From Bacteroidales bacterium UBA6192 (GTDB taxonomy: Bacteria; Bacteroidota; Bacteroidia; Bacteroidales; F082), in contig DITE01000035.1 in NCBI GenBank assembly GCA_002422725.1, positions 102,436 to 112,228 on the forward strand: a stretch of 9,793 nt of DNA, written 5' to 3'. The notes beneath the pieces were generated by a model. It ran no database searches. It saw only the letters and a list, made by a program, of their open reading frames with translations, and had not been told where the DNA came from. Shown here piece by piece: positions 1-7,594 of this stretch. The translations under genes were made by a program, and so were the position numbers. Each line of letters starts with the position of its first letter. The stretch's first letter is position 1.

Positions 1-46
1 AAAGTTACACATTAATCTCAGTTTTTCCAAACAGTATTTCTGTTGG

Positions 47-76
47 TTGAAAATTGGTGATTTCAGCCTATCTTTG
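47..76 (+). promoter_or_regulatory. Bacteroidota-type promoter of the pseudouridine synthase gene
   Basis: A TTG at 47-49 is followed after 19 bases by TATCTTTG at 69-76. This matches the Bacteroidota primary sigma factor consensus (TTG, a spacer of about 19-21, then TAnnTTTG). The start codon at 97 lies 20 bases past the -7 box, giving a very short leader. No Shine-Dalgarno sequence is seen, as usual in this phylum. Confidence 0.72.
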
Positions 77-96
77 CACCCCCAAATTTGCTGACT

Positions 97-1569
97 ATGA
101 ATAAAAAAGATAATTCCGGAAAGAGGCCACGTATTGTAAAAGTGACTGTCAAAAAGCCTGCTGAAAGTCGTCCCTACCCATCAGGAGAAGGTAGTCAGGA
201 CAGGAAGCCAGCACGATCGCCTAGAGTAACCGGCGATTCTGCATCTGGCAGACGGACTTATACCAGAAACGATTCAGAAGACCGTAATCAGGAAAGGACC
301 GGTTATCCTAAAAGAAACACGGATGACAGGGCCTCCGAAAAACCAGGTTTCACCAGAAAATCCTCTGAGGGCAAACCGTTTGAACGGAAAGGTCCGCAAA
401 AAAAGTTTAATACACGTGAGGGTGGGGATTCACGCAATGAAAAATCATCCACTGAACGGCAACCTTCGGAGCGACGACCAACAGAGCGGCGATCGTCAGA
501 ACGGCAACCTTCGGAACGAAGACCAACTGAGCGGCGATCGTCAGAACAGCAACCTTCGGAGCGGCGACCAACTGAGCGGGGATCATCAGAACGGCAACCT
601 TCGGAGCGGCGATCAACTGAGCGGCGATCGTCAGAACGGCAACCTTCGGAACGCCGGCCATCGGAGAAGCGGCCCACTGAGCGAACAGATGAAAGCCAGT
701 ACAGTGCCCGAAAAAAGGAAAGCCGGCCAAAAAGGGACTTTGCCGGAGATGAGGAGCGTCCTGCAAAAAGAAGCTACACAAAAAGGACTGACAATACCGC
801 TTACCCTAAATCAAAACGAAATTCAGATTTACGGGAACGCAGGGGCGATGCAACAGGTCTGATAAGGTTAAACAAATACCTGGCTGATGCCGGTGTTTGT
901 TCGCGCCGTGAAGCGGATGATCTGATCAAAGCCGGGGTTGTGAGTGTTAATGGAAAAATTGTGGCTGAAGTTGGCACCAAAGTTAAACCCGAAGATAAGG
1001 TGGTGTATGGAGGTCAGACCCTGAGCCGTGAAAAACTGCGTTATATATTGTTGAACAAACCAAAAGGCTACATCACTACCTCTGACGACCCGTTTGAGCG
1101 CAAAACCGTTATGGAACTCGTTGCAGGCGCCTGCACCGAACGCATTTATCCTGTGGGACGTCTCGACCGGAATACACTGGGTTTGTTGTTATTTACAAAC
1201 GATGGTGAGCTGGCCAAAAAAATGATGCATCCGCGTTATGGTGTTAAAAAACTGTATCATGTTGAGCTTGATAAGCCGCTCACCAAAGCCGATTTACTGA
1301 AAATTGCCGAAGGTGTAGAACTGGAAGATGGCGTTGCTGAAGTTGACAAAATCAGTTGGGTGAGTGCTGATGAATCCAAAAAGGAAGTCGGTATCGAAAT
1401 TCACTCCGGGAAAAACAGAATTGTTCGCAGAATCTTCGAATCACTCGATTATAAGGTAGTTAAACTCGACCGGGTGATCTTTGGCGGATTAACAAAATTG
1501 AACCTGAACCGTGGCCGCTGGCGTCACCTAACACCCAAAGAAATCGGCATGCTGAAGTCGCTAAAATAA
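97..1569 (+). CDS. rluB: RluB-type 23S rRNA pseudouridine synthase with a repetitive basic N-terminal tail
   Basis: This enzyme isomerises a uridine in 23S rRNA to pseudouridine. I chose the ATG at 97 (490 residues) over the in-frame TTG at 88, because the promoter's -7 box ends at 76. Residues 1-254 are a low-complexity, Arg/Lys/Glu/Ser/Pro-rich tail containing five 15-residue repeats (120-194). An S4 RNA-binding domain starts near 256 (LIRLNKYLADAGVCSRREAD). The catalytic domain runs from about residue 316 (YILLNKPKGY) to the end, and the family signature GRLDRNTLGLLLFTNDGELA places the catalytic Asp at 357. The core matches RluB/RluE/RluF-family enzymes. Which uridine is modified cannot be read from the sequence, so the symbol marks the subfamily. 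Extended charged tails are common in Bacteroidota homologues, but regular repeats like these are less usual. The gene stands alone between its own promoter and a terminator. Confidence 0.93.
   Translation: MNKKDNSGKRPRIVKVTVKKPAESRPYPSGEGSQDRKPARSPRVTGDSASGRRTYTRNDSEDRNQERTGYPKRNTDDRASEKPGFTRKSSEGKPFERKGPQKKFNTREGGDSRNEKSSTERQPSERRPTERRSSERQPSERRPTERRSSEQQPSERRPTERGSSERQPSERRSTERRSSERQPSERRPSEKRPTERTDESQYSARKKESRPKRDFAGDEERPAKRSYTKRTDNTAYPKSKRNSDLRERRGDATGLIRLNKYLADAGVCSRREADDLIKAGVVSVNGKIVAEVGTKVKPEDKVVYGGQTLSREKLRYILLNKPKGYITTSDDPFERKTVMELVAGACTERIYPVGRLDRNTLGLLLFTNDGELAKKMMHPRYGVKKLYHVELDKPLTKADLLKIAEGVELEDGVAEVDKISWVSADESKKEVGIEIHSGKNRIVRRIFESLDYKVVKLDRVIFGGLTKLNLNRGRWRHLTPKEIGMLKSLK
454..678 (+). 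repeat. Five 45-bp in-frame tandem repeats within the pseudouridine synthase tail
   Basis: Units begin at 454, 499, 544, 589 and 634. Each encodes a variant of ERQPSERRPTERRSS, and the fifth diverges to end in PSEKRPT. Each unit is itself three 15-base sub-repeats coding ER-x-(P/S)-(S/T). Because 45 is a multiple of three, the array stays open in several other frames on both strands, which creates spurious overlapping ORFs. Unit-to-unit differences are mostly single-base changes, consistent with expansion by slippage or unequal recombination. Confidence 0.93.
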
Positions 1570-1615
1570 ATTCTTTCAGGTAATTCCTATCGGACAACTG
1601 ATTGCAAGTCAAAAT

Positions 1616-1649
1616 AAAACTGCCGCTCATTCATGTGAGCGGCAGTTTT
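1616..1649. terminator. Bidirectional intrinsic terminator between convergent genes
   Basis: A perfect 14-bp inverted repeat (1616-1629 with 1636-1649) encloses the 6-base loop TTCATG. Its core is CTGCCGCTCA/TGAGCGGCAG, flanked by AAAA on the left and TTTT on the right, so either strand gives a GC-rich hairpin followed by a U-run. It lies 47 bases past the pseudouridine synthase stop and 26 bases past the stop of the minus-strand S46 peptidase, so it can serve both. Confidence 0.9.
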
Positions 1650-1674
1650 ATTATTGGTGTATATGTTGCAAGCC

Positions 1675-3936
1675 TTACAAAGCTGCAGCTTCGATTCTGA
1701 TGGGTTTTGGTTCAGCTTTTCTGATTTCCAGTTCATCAATCAGGTTGGTAGCACCGGCAAATTTATCGATGATAAAAAGCACATAACGAATATCAACATT
1801 GATGGTGCGTTGCAAATCAGTTTCATAGGCAATGTCGCCGCTCATAGCTTCCCAATTTCCATCGAAAGCAATGCCAATCAGTTCCCCATTACCGTTGATA
1901 ACAGGGCTGCCAGAATTTCCACCGGTGATATCATTGGACGATAGAAAACAAACGTTCAGAATTCCATCAACACCATATGGACCAAAGTCGCGGGTTTCAA
2001 TCAGTTTCATTAGTTTTTCAGGCACGATAAATTCATCATTTGTCGGGTCTTCTTTTTCAACAATACCATTCATGGTAGTGTAGTAGTTGTAGTGAATGGC
2101 ATCAGCTGCCATGTAGTCCTGCACCGAACCATAAGTCATGCGCATGGTAGAATTGGCATCGGGGTAAAAAACCCTATCGGGTTGCATTTCCCTTAAGCCG
2201 GCAATATACAATCGTTTTGCAGTCGAAAGTGATCCCTGAGCTGCCTGAAAACCACCGGCAACTTCCATCATTTTCGACATGAACCCGGTAGATAATTCGA
2301 AGGCAGGATCGTTCTCAAGCATTTTTAAGTTAGGTGAATTCAGAAATGCATTCACTTTTTCTTCGCTGGCAAAAATTGATTTTTCGAATACATACTGAGC
2401 ATAGGCTCCAAAATCGCCCCTAAACTGATTAAAACTCTGGTAAACAAGCGCTGGTTGCATATTGATCGGCACATTGTTATAATAAAGACCCATCATAACA
2501 GCCAGACATTTTTGGTCGGCCGGAGCATGATAATCTTTGAAATGCTCTTTCACTGATTCTTTAAGACCTTCAATGGCTGTAGCAATTTGTTTTTGACGTT
2601 CCTGTTCCTGCTTGGCCGCCATATCTTTATCTTTTGGCTTGTCCTTCTTACTCACAGGCTGCATCAAACCCTGAAGAGCCGAAAATTCAAGTGCCAGCCC
2701 GGTGATTTCGGCTCCGCTCATTCCGGCAATACTGGTATAAAGCAGTGGCTTTATTGTTTCGGACATTGTTGTGTAACCATTTTGCATGGTGGTAAGCACC
2801 TTGCCATACTTCTCTCTGCGAAGCTCATCCTGGTCAACCCAGTTGCTAAAGGCACTTTCTGATTCCATTTTCTTACCAGAAACATCCAGTTTCTTCAATC
2901 CCCTTGTCTGACCAATAAGATATTTCCAGGTGTTGGCAGTAACGGCATATTTTGAAGCATATTGAATTTTAACCTTCTGGTCGGCATCCATAAACTCTTT
3001 CCAGGTTTCCAGTTTTTTACCAAATAATTCGATGATGGCCGGGTACTGGCTTTCGATATTAAAGTCCACGCCAAAAGAAGTCAGGTATCTGTCGGTTGAT
3101 CCCGGAAATCCCCATATCATTGCAAAATCATCCTTTTTCACGCCATCAAGACTGATGGGAAGATAATGTTTTGGTTTAAGCGGTACATTTTCGGGTGAAT
3201 AGTCTGCTGGTGAACCATCAGGAGCAGTATAAACCCTGAAAATAGAAAAATCGCCTGTGTGACGTGGCCACATCCAGTTGTCGGTGTCGCCACCAAATTT
3301 CCCGATATCTGAAGGGGGGGCGCCAACAAGTCGAACATCGCGATACACTTCATAAATAAATAGATAATACTCATTTCCTTCGAAAAAGCTTTTTACAACC
3401 ACATGATATTTGCCTTCCTGAGAGGCTGCATCCTTAAACTTTCCGGAAATCTTGCGTATTGCTGCGCTCCGTTCCTGGGCACTCATCGTGTCGTTTACTG
3501 CAACCATAACGCTGTCGGTTATATCCTGCATGCTAATCAGGAAAGAGGCTGTTAGCGCCTCGTTGGGCAATTCTTCGTCTTTGCTCATTGCCCAGAAACC
3601 ATTGGAAAGGTAATCATGATCGACCGTGCTGTGTTTTTGAATTATGTCGTATCCACAATGGTGATTGGTAAACATCAGACCCTGGTCCGAAACAATTTCT
3701 CCTGTACAGAAATATCCGCTTGGGGTAGAACTTGTGGACAGGCCAGCTATTGCATCTTTCAGGCTGGAATTGTTAACGCTATAAATTTCTTCAGCGGTAA
3801 GTTTTAGTCCTGATTTTTGCATATCAACATAATTGAGACGCTCAACAAACATGGGCAACCACATGCCTTCGTCAGCCATTGTGCGTCCAACCACTCCGAG
3901 CACAAAAAATGCAAGGATAAAAAGTAATTTTTTCAT
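1675..3936 (-). CDS. dpp7: S46-family dipeptidyl-peptidase, DPP7-like, secreted serine exopeptidase
   Basis: This peptidase removes dipeptides from the N-terminus of peptides in the periplasm or at the cell surface, supplying dipeptides for uptake. The 753-residue length is close to the known S46 enzymes DPP7 and DPP11 (about 710-720). A signal peptide (residues 1 to about 21, MKKLLFILAFFVLGVVGRTMA) precedes the chymotrypsin-fold catalytic domain. The triad fits H93 (TNHHCGY), D229 (WPRHTGDFS) and S675 (GGNSGSPV). The long middle section is the helical substrate-capping domain, with a charged stretch around 430-450 (KKDKPKDKDMAAKQEQERQK). The residue 18 positions after the catalytic Ser sets S1 specificity: Arg in DPP11 (acidic substrates), Gly in DPP7 (hydrophobic). 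Here it is G693 (AFDGNWEAMSGD), so DPP7 type is inferred. No clear TAnnTTTG promoter is visible upstream. A terminator separates it from the M49 gene, so the two are probably transcribed independently. Confidence 0.93.
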   Translation of the reverse strand: MKKLLFILAFFVLGVVGRTMADEGMWLPMFVERLNYVDMQKSGLKLTAEEIYSVNNSSLKDAIAGLSTSSTPSGYFCTGEIVSDQGLMFTNHHCGYDIIQKHSTVDHDYLSNGFWAMSKDEELPNEALTASFLISMQDITDSVMVAVNDTMSAQERSAAIRKISGKFKDAASQEGKYHVVVKSFFEGNEYYLFIYEVYRDVRLVGAPPSDIGKFGGDTDNWMWPRHTGDFSIFRVYTAPDGSPADYSPENVPLKPKHYLPISLDGVKKDDFAMIWGFPGSTDRYLTSFGVDFNIESQYPAIIELFGKKLETWKEFMDADQKVKIQYASKYAVTANTWKYLIGQTRGLKKLDVSGKKMESESAFSNWVDQDELRREKYGKVLTTMQNGYTTMSETIKPLLYTSIAGMSGAEITGLALEFSALQGLMQPVSKKDKPKDKDMAAKQEQERQKQIATAIEGLKESVKEHFKDYHAPADQKCLAVMMGLYYNNVPINMQPALVYQSFNQFRGDFGAYAQYVFEKSIFASEEKVNAFLNSPNLKMLENDPAFELSTGFMSKMMEVAGGFQAAQGSLSTAKRLYIAGLREMQPDRVFYPDANSTMRMTYGSVQDYMAADAIHYNYYTTMNGIVEKEDPTNDEFIVPEKLMKLIETRDFGPYGVDGILNVCFLSSNDITGGNSGSPVINGNGELIGIAFDGNWEAMSGDIAYETDLQRTINVDIRYVLFIIDKFAGATNLIDELEIRKAEPKPIRIEAAAL

Positions 3937-4002
3937 AGTTAGGTTTTTTCTGTTTTGTAATAATAGAAATTAAAATAAAATATTGATTATCATTTTATAT
4001 GC

Positions 4003-4053
4003 CAAAAAACACAACAAGTTGCATCACAAAATATTGCTGATACAACTTGTTGT
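4003..4053 (-). terminator. Intrinsic terminator downstream of the M49 peptidase gene
   Basis: ACAACAAGTTG (4011-4021) pairs perfectly with CAACTTGTTGT (4043-4053). Inside this, ATCA (4023-4026) pairs with TGAT (4038-4041) after one mismatch, leaving an 11-base loop. On the minus strand the stem is followed by GTTTTTTGG (read from 4010 to 4002), the U-run expected of an intrinsic terminator. It sits about 50 bases past the peptidase stop codon at 4107. Confidence 0.75.
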
Positions 4054-4106
4054 TAACATATTCTAAAATGTCCGCTATAGTGCAAGCAATGTCCGTTTCC
4101 GAACAT

Positions 4107-5756
4107 TTACAAACCAAGCATATGAGGTCCCATATCGAAGTAAATATCAACCGGCACACCTTTCTCGGTAACTTTATCAAGATCAGATTGAAGTTGTGGT
4201 TTAATCACTCCTTCGGTACCTATCCATTCTTTAACTGCTTCATAATTCCCATTCCCTTGGGCAACAAGAATATTGTTTGTCATTTGTTTGCCGGCTTCCA
4301 TCATCTTTTCAAGATTAATGGAATAAGTTCCGTCAGCATTTCGTGCAAAGGCACCCTGATCGAGAAAGTAATTGAAAGTCATCATATTTGCCTTACCATG
4401 AGCACTTGAGGCACCAAACCTAACCGATCTGAAAAAACCAGCCATAAAGGTTACATAATTATCCATCAGTTCGGTATCGGTATATTCGCCCATTTCATGC
4501 AGTTTGGTAACAAGATAAAGACCAAGTATATCTGCTTTTGCTTCTTCAAGTGGCGAATACTGTTCCCGGAGGGCTTTTCTAACGGTTGATTGTCCGTCGA
4601 TTGTATTTTTTATTCCCATTCCATGAGCCACTTCATGAAACATGGTGTTGCTGAAAAAGGCATCAAACTTAATGTGTTTTCGCTGCTCAGGCGAAATCAG
4701 CACTTCGGAAATCGGAATCAGAATCTGTTCAAATTTCGCTTTCATGGCATTCTTAAGCTGAAGTTTCCGGGTACCTTTCTGCAAGTGAACGCGTTCATCG
4801 TTGGGAAGGTTTATGGCAATGGTTTTACCTGCGTTGTTACAATCACCAGCATAGTAAACCACATCGTAAGCATTCAGGTCGGCGTCTGATCCGGGAACTT
4901 CTTTTTTATAGATTTCGTCAACAGGCAACTGCTTTTGAAGCTCAGGCAAAAACTGGGCAAATCGCGAAAGTCGGTCGCTCCATTCAATATCTTTGATCAG
5001 AATAAATGCTTCATGAGCAGACTTATAGCCAAAAAGCCCATCGGTGTAGTTTTCAATAGGGCCGATCACAAAGTCGATGGTATTGTTGCGTATGTCCATC
5101 CATGCCAAATCGCTGGCCAGATAATCATCGCTGAGGAGTGCATCGGCACGCAGACGCAGATAGGTTGCAAACTCCGGATCACGGGCCAGCTGAGAGGCCT
5201 TTTGAAGCAAATCGGCAACAAGTTCAAGTCTGTCGGCATAAGCCTCATGGTACCAAACCGTTGCAAGATTTCCGGCTGTGTCGCGCACCAGCAAAGTATA
5301 CTGGCTGGTTTTGTTGGGATCGTCGAAAGCTTCAAACTCTTCCTTGGTCATATCGACAGGATAAAACTGAGCTCCTGCAGGTTTTGGGCCATAGGTTTCA
5401 ATAAATGGTTTCTGATTGTCAAGTTCGTCCCATGGGCCATAATTAATCCTGGCAAATTCACGTAGCTTAGGGTCTTCAATACTGCTTAGAAAAGATTCGC
5501 GGTCACCGATATTCTGAGTCCAGAATATTTCATCCATCAAATCGGCAGCCAGAAACAATAGCTTAAGCATTTCTCTCTCATTGTCGTTCAGGTGCGATAT
5601 ATCGGCTTGCAAAGGAACCTTAACATATTTCGCAAGTAAAGGGTCAACACTGCTTGTTTGCACGGTCTGCTTTGAAGCTGGTTGCTCACAGGAATGAATG
5701 ATTGTTAAACTAACTAAAACAATCGCAGGATAAATAAGATGCTTGATCTTCATCAT
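4107..5756 (-). CDS. M49-family (dipeptidyl-peptidase III-like) zinc peptidase lipoprotein
   Basis: Predicted zinc exopeptidase of 549 residues. The N-terminus is a lipoprotein signal peptide with a lipobox-like IIHSC ending at C23 (C22 if the second ATG is used). The zinc site is HEVAHG at 374-379 (ligands H374 and H378, catalytic E375) plus EEAKAD at 404-409, where E405 is the likely third ligand. Classical DPP III enzymes have a six-residue HEXXGH motif and about 675-740 residues. The shorter HEXXH form seen here matches the compact M49 branch exemplified by Caldithrix abyssi DPP III (HEISH, about 560 residues) and the M49-like domain of plant Nudix proteins. The segment GQSTVRKALREQYSPLEEAKADILGLY also fits that branch. 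Lipidation suggests membrane anchoring, unlike cytosolic classical DPP III. The substrate is unknown, though dipeptide release is the family expectation. The gene is its own transcription unit, divergent from nothing and followed by a terminator. Confidence 0.87.
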   Translation of the reverse strand: MMKIKHLIYPAIVLVSLTIIHSCEQPASKQTVQTSSVDPLLAKYVKVPLQADISHLNDNEREMLKLLFLAADLMDEIFWTQNIGDRESFLSSIEDPKLREFARINYGPWDELDNQKPFIETYGPKPAGAQFYPVDMTKEEFEAFDDPNKTSQYTLLVRDTAGNLATVWYHEAYADRLELVADLLQKASQLARDPEFATYLRLRADALLSDDYLASDLAWMDIRNNTIDFVIGPIENYTDGLFGYKSAHEAFILIKDIEWSDRLSRFAQFLPELQKQLPVDEIYKKEVPGSDADLNAYDVVYYAGDCNNAGKTIAINLPNDERVHLQKGTRKLQLKNAMKAKFEQILIPISEVLISPEQRKHIKFDAFFSNTMFHEVAHGMGIKNTIDGQSTVRKALREQYSPLEEAKADILGLYLVTKLHEMGEYTDTELMDNYVTFMAGFFRSVRFGASSAHGKANMMTFNYFLDQGAFARNADGTYSINLEKMMEAGKQMTNNILVAQGNGNYEAVKEWIGTEGVIKPQLQSDLDKVTEKGVPVDIYFDMGPHMLGL

Positions 5757-5781
5757 GATTATGATTTGTGGGTTAAGGCTA

Positions 5782-5815
5782 CGAAATTAAGAAAAACGTA
5801 GAACTATAGCTGCAA
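5782..5815 (-). promoter_or_regulatory. Possible promoter of the M49 peptidase gene
   Basis: Read on the minus strand, a TTG (5815-5813) is followed after 23 bases by TAATTTCG (5789-5782), one mismatch from TAnnTTTG. The box ends 25 bases before the ATG at 5756, similar to the distances for the other promoters in this window. The long spacer and imperfect box keep confidence low. Confidence 0.35.
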
Positions 5816-5854
5816 AAATCAACCAAAATTCAAGGATTTGAAGATTTGAGAATA

Positions 5855-5933
5855 GTTAGCGGGTTAGCTTGTTAGCGGGTTAGCTTGTTAGTGGGACTTG
5901 AGGTTGAGGTTCAGGTTGAGGCTGAGGTTGAGC
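5855..5933. repeat. Tandem 16-bp and 6-bp simple repeats with a facing pyrimidine-rich tract
   Basis: Two exact copies of GTTAGCGGGTTAGCTT (5855-5870, 5871-5886) and the start of a third are followed by six copies of a TTGAGG-type hexamer (5898-5933, with variants TTCAGG, CTGAGG and TTGAGC). After about 10 bases, a tract of aacctt/tacctc-type hexamers (5943-5972) forms an imperfect reverse complement of the TTGAGG block, so RNA could fold into a wobble-rich hairpin. This is non-coding; no function is claimed. Confidence 0.75.
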
Positions 5934-6040
5934 GGATGCCTTCTTAACCTTTACCTCTACCTTAACCTCTCCTAATGTGTTTGAGGAAAACCACATCTTG
6001 AAAAACCAAGAAATACACGTTTAGTTTGTTGAACCTGAAA

Positions 6041-6084
6041 ATGACCCAGTAAAAATTAAGATGACCCAGTAAATGACCCAGTAA
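6041..6084 (+). repeat. Three copies of ATGACCCAGTAA
   Basis: Exact copies lie at 6041-6052, 6061-6072 and 6073-6084; the last two are directly abutted and the first is separated by 8 bases. Short repeated binding sites of this kind occur at the ends of IS21-family elements. No istA/istB-like gene is present in the window, so this would be a solo end or scar. That identity is inference from pattern. Confidence 0.6.
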
Positions 6085-6291
6085 ATTTCATAACTTTACG
6101 GCATAGAATTAACCCGAGGTAAAAGTTGGCAATCCTATTTCAATGGGTAGATAATTGATTATGACTGTGATAAAAGAGAAACGGATAGACTCAAGTAAAG
6201 TGGAAATATGCGTAGTGTTGCGGGTATAAACTCCTTGCCAGCAATAGTATGTCTAAACCACCGAACAGACTCAAGCTAAAATAAATATCCA

Positions 6292-6411
6292 ATGGAAACC
6301 AACACAGAAAATGGACTGAAGCCAAAGAAGAAACTTACTAAGTTGCAAATTGCAGGAATAATTCTTTGGGTAGCAATAATCATAATCTCTTTAGCAGCAC
6401 TATTTCAATAA
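6292..6411 (+). CDS. Hypothetical 39-residue single-pass membrane protein
   Basis: I do not recognise a family. The ORF encodes a polar N-terminus (METNTENGL), a lysine-rich turn (KPKKKLTK) and one hydrophobic helix (LQIAGIILWVAIIIISLAAL) ending in FQ. By the positive-inside rule the N-terminus would be cytoplasmic. The A/T-rich stretch before the ATG suits Bacteroidota initiation. No promoter with a good -7 box is seen nearby. The clean amphipathic-then-hydrophobic layout is unlikely to arise by chance in a short ORF, but coding status is unproven. It stands alone between imperfect direct repeats, which suggests a small mobile or shuffled unit. Confidence 0.45.
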   Translation: METNTENGLKPKKKLTKLQIAGIILWVAIIIISLAALFQ

Positions 6412-6675
6412 AATTTAGACCAAACTCTACCAGCAATAGAAAGAAAAACCAACTGTTGACCTAAACGTAGAAAAATAAGCTACATCCCCACAGTCGTAAG
6501 CATATTGTCTAATTTGACAGGTAAGTGCTTCGATCCGCTCGGCGGACGGCAACAACGACATAACGTTTGCCCTTGAAGGCAAGGACAAAAACAAAGATGC
6601 GGAGAGTAAACACAGTTTTATACGCATTTTGTGCGGAGATAATTTTGTAATGAAGAGACCCAATACAGAGAAAAC

Positions 6676-7584
6676 CTATTTTGGTGCCTTAAAAGTTTCG
6701 GGCTTTTGAATAACAAAGGTTCTCGAAATATTGAATCCGAAAAAGATATCACCCTTGCCCCAATTACCTGTCGTTTCGGTTATAAAGGATCGTTCGAACA
6801 TAGCCTGGGCGTTCGAGATGTGCAGTTGAAACACATGACCTCCTGTTTCGATATCGAAACCCACTGAAAAAACATCTTCACGGTCAAGGGTAGTCTGATT
6901 TTCTGGATACAAAAAATATTCAGCATTAATCGAAACGCGTTGGTTGAGTTTGTACCGACCTCCAACTCCAAGAGCCATAGAGGTGTTTTTATCATCCCGT
7001 GTTTTAACCAGGTTTTTGTGTATGAGTGTTGGAGATAACTGCAGACTGAACGAAGAGCCAAACTTCCTGGCTATCAGCACTTGGTGAATGTAAGAAAGTC
7101 TGGAGCTGAAGTAATTCTCTCTATCGGGAAATTGCCATTTTAGGCTGTTCAGATTAATTGATCCGAAATATGATATCGTAACTGGCATGTTTCTGGCTCC
7201 GGAACTTTGTCGGAGCAATTTGGCTTTAACAAAACCGTCATATGTTTTTTCCCAGGTGCTACGACCTAGACCGATCGATAAAAAATCGTTTATCCCATAT
7301 TCCAGTCCAAGCCTTATAGTGGCCCGGTCAAGACCAAATAGTTCATAAAATCCACTGTTAAGCGCTCCGAAATTATGTTGAATAAGGAAGAGTAAATTTC
7401 CTGGAGCCGGATTCTCAACCGAATGCCCATAAACAAGCCTGCTGGTTTTAAAAGTAGCATATGCATAGTCCGTTGTTGGTTTATTGTCATCGCCAAACAG
7501 ACTCAGCAAATTGTCCTGTGCATTGGTTTCGGGTTGAGAAACCAAAGCCAGGATAACTAAAAGTATCAATATCCTGAATTTCAT
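6676..7584 (-). CDS. DUF5777-type outer-membrane beta-barrel protein
   Basis: A 302-residue exported protein. A signal peptide (MKFRILILLVILALVSQPETNA, cleavage near NA-QD) is followed by alternating polar/hydrophobic strands separated by turns, typical of a small outer-membrane beta-barrel. The C-terminal region ETGGHVFQLHISNAQAMFER...TGNWGKGDIFFGFNISR matches the signature I recall for the Bacteroidota DUF5777 barrel family. The role is unknown. It is the last gene of a three-gene minus-strand operon, starting only 10 bases after the stop of the single-domain cytochrome lipoprotein, so it most likely works with the cytochromes at the outer membrane. A barrel of about 280 residues is much smaller than MtrB-type electron-conduit porins, so a heme wire through it is doubtful. 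No terminator is obvious downstream. Confidence 0.82.
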   Translation of the reverse strand: MKFRILILLVILALVSQPETNAQDNLLSLFGDDNKPTTDYAYATFKTSRLVYGHSVENPAPGNLLFLIQHNFGALNSGFYELFGLDRATIRLGLEYGINDFLSIGLGRSTWEKTYDGFVKAKLLRQSSGARNMPVTISYFGSINLNSLKWQFPDRENYFSSRLSYIHQVLIARKFGSSFSLQLSPTLIHKNLVKTRDDKNTSMALGVGGRYKLNQRVSINAEYFLYPENQTTLDREDVFSVGFDIETGGHVFQLHISNAQAMFERSFITETTGNWGKGDIFFGFNISRTFVIQKPETFKAPK

Positions 7585-7594
7585 GATTTTTAGT

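Larger units (their letters stand above)
5757..6675. other. Repeat-rich intergenic region
   Basis: About 0.9 kb between the M49 peptidase gene and the end of the cytochrome/barrel operon. It contains the TTGAGG and GTTAGC simple repeats (5855-5933), the ATGACCCAGTAA triplet (6041-6084), one probable 39-codon ORF (6292-6411), a pair of near-identical 18-20-base direct repeats flanking that ORF (6228-6247 and 6422-6439), and a small GC-rich patch at 6534-6582 holding two short hairpins (TCCGC/GCGGA and TTGCC/GGCAA). I see no tRNA, rRNA or intact transposase. No convincing terminator is visible for the minus-strand operon ending at 6676. The stretch looks like decayed accessory DNA. Confidence 0.6.

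Noticed and set aside
303..862. Long overlapping ORFs on both strands across the 45-bp repeat array (303-677 and 407-781 minus; 323-862 plus)
   Set aside because: The 45-base period keeps several frames open automatically. Their products are repetitive and lack any domain, while the S4/pseudouridine synthase frame is clearly the real one.
3995..5465. Several 60-176 codon ORFs antisense to the peptidase genes
   Set aside because: They lie opposite strongly supported S46 and M49 coding sequence and show no domain, promoter or signal features.
5855..5905. CRISPR array from the GTTAGCGGGTTAGCTT repeats
   Set aside because: Repeats are 16 bp and directly abutting with no spacers, and there are no cas genes. 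It is a simple tandem repeat.
6150..6600. Integron attC-like recombination site
   Set aside because: Short inverted repeats and an AACG-containing segment are present, but the conserved attC core (RYYYAAC with matching GTTRRRY) is not found, and there is no integrase.
6427..6663. Minus-strand ORF of 78 codons with a signal-peptide-like stretch (MRIKLCLLSASLFLSLPSRA)
   Set aside because: The rest is Cys/Tyr/Phe-rich without recognisable family features, it crosses the GC-rich hairpin patch at 6534-6582, and there is no promoter or operon link. Not strong enough to call.
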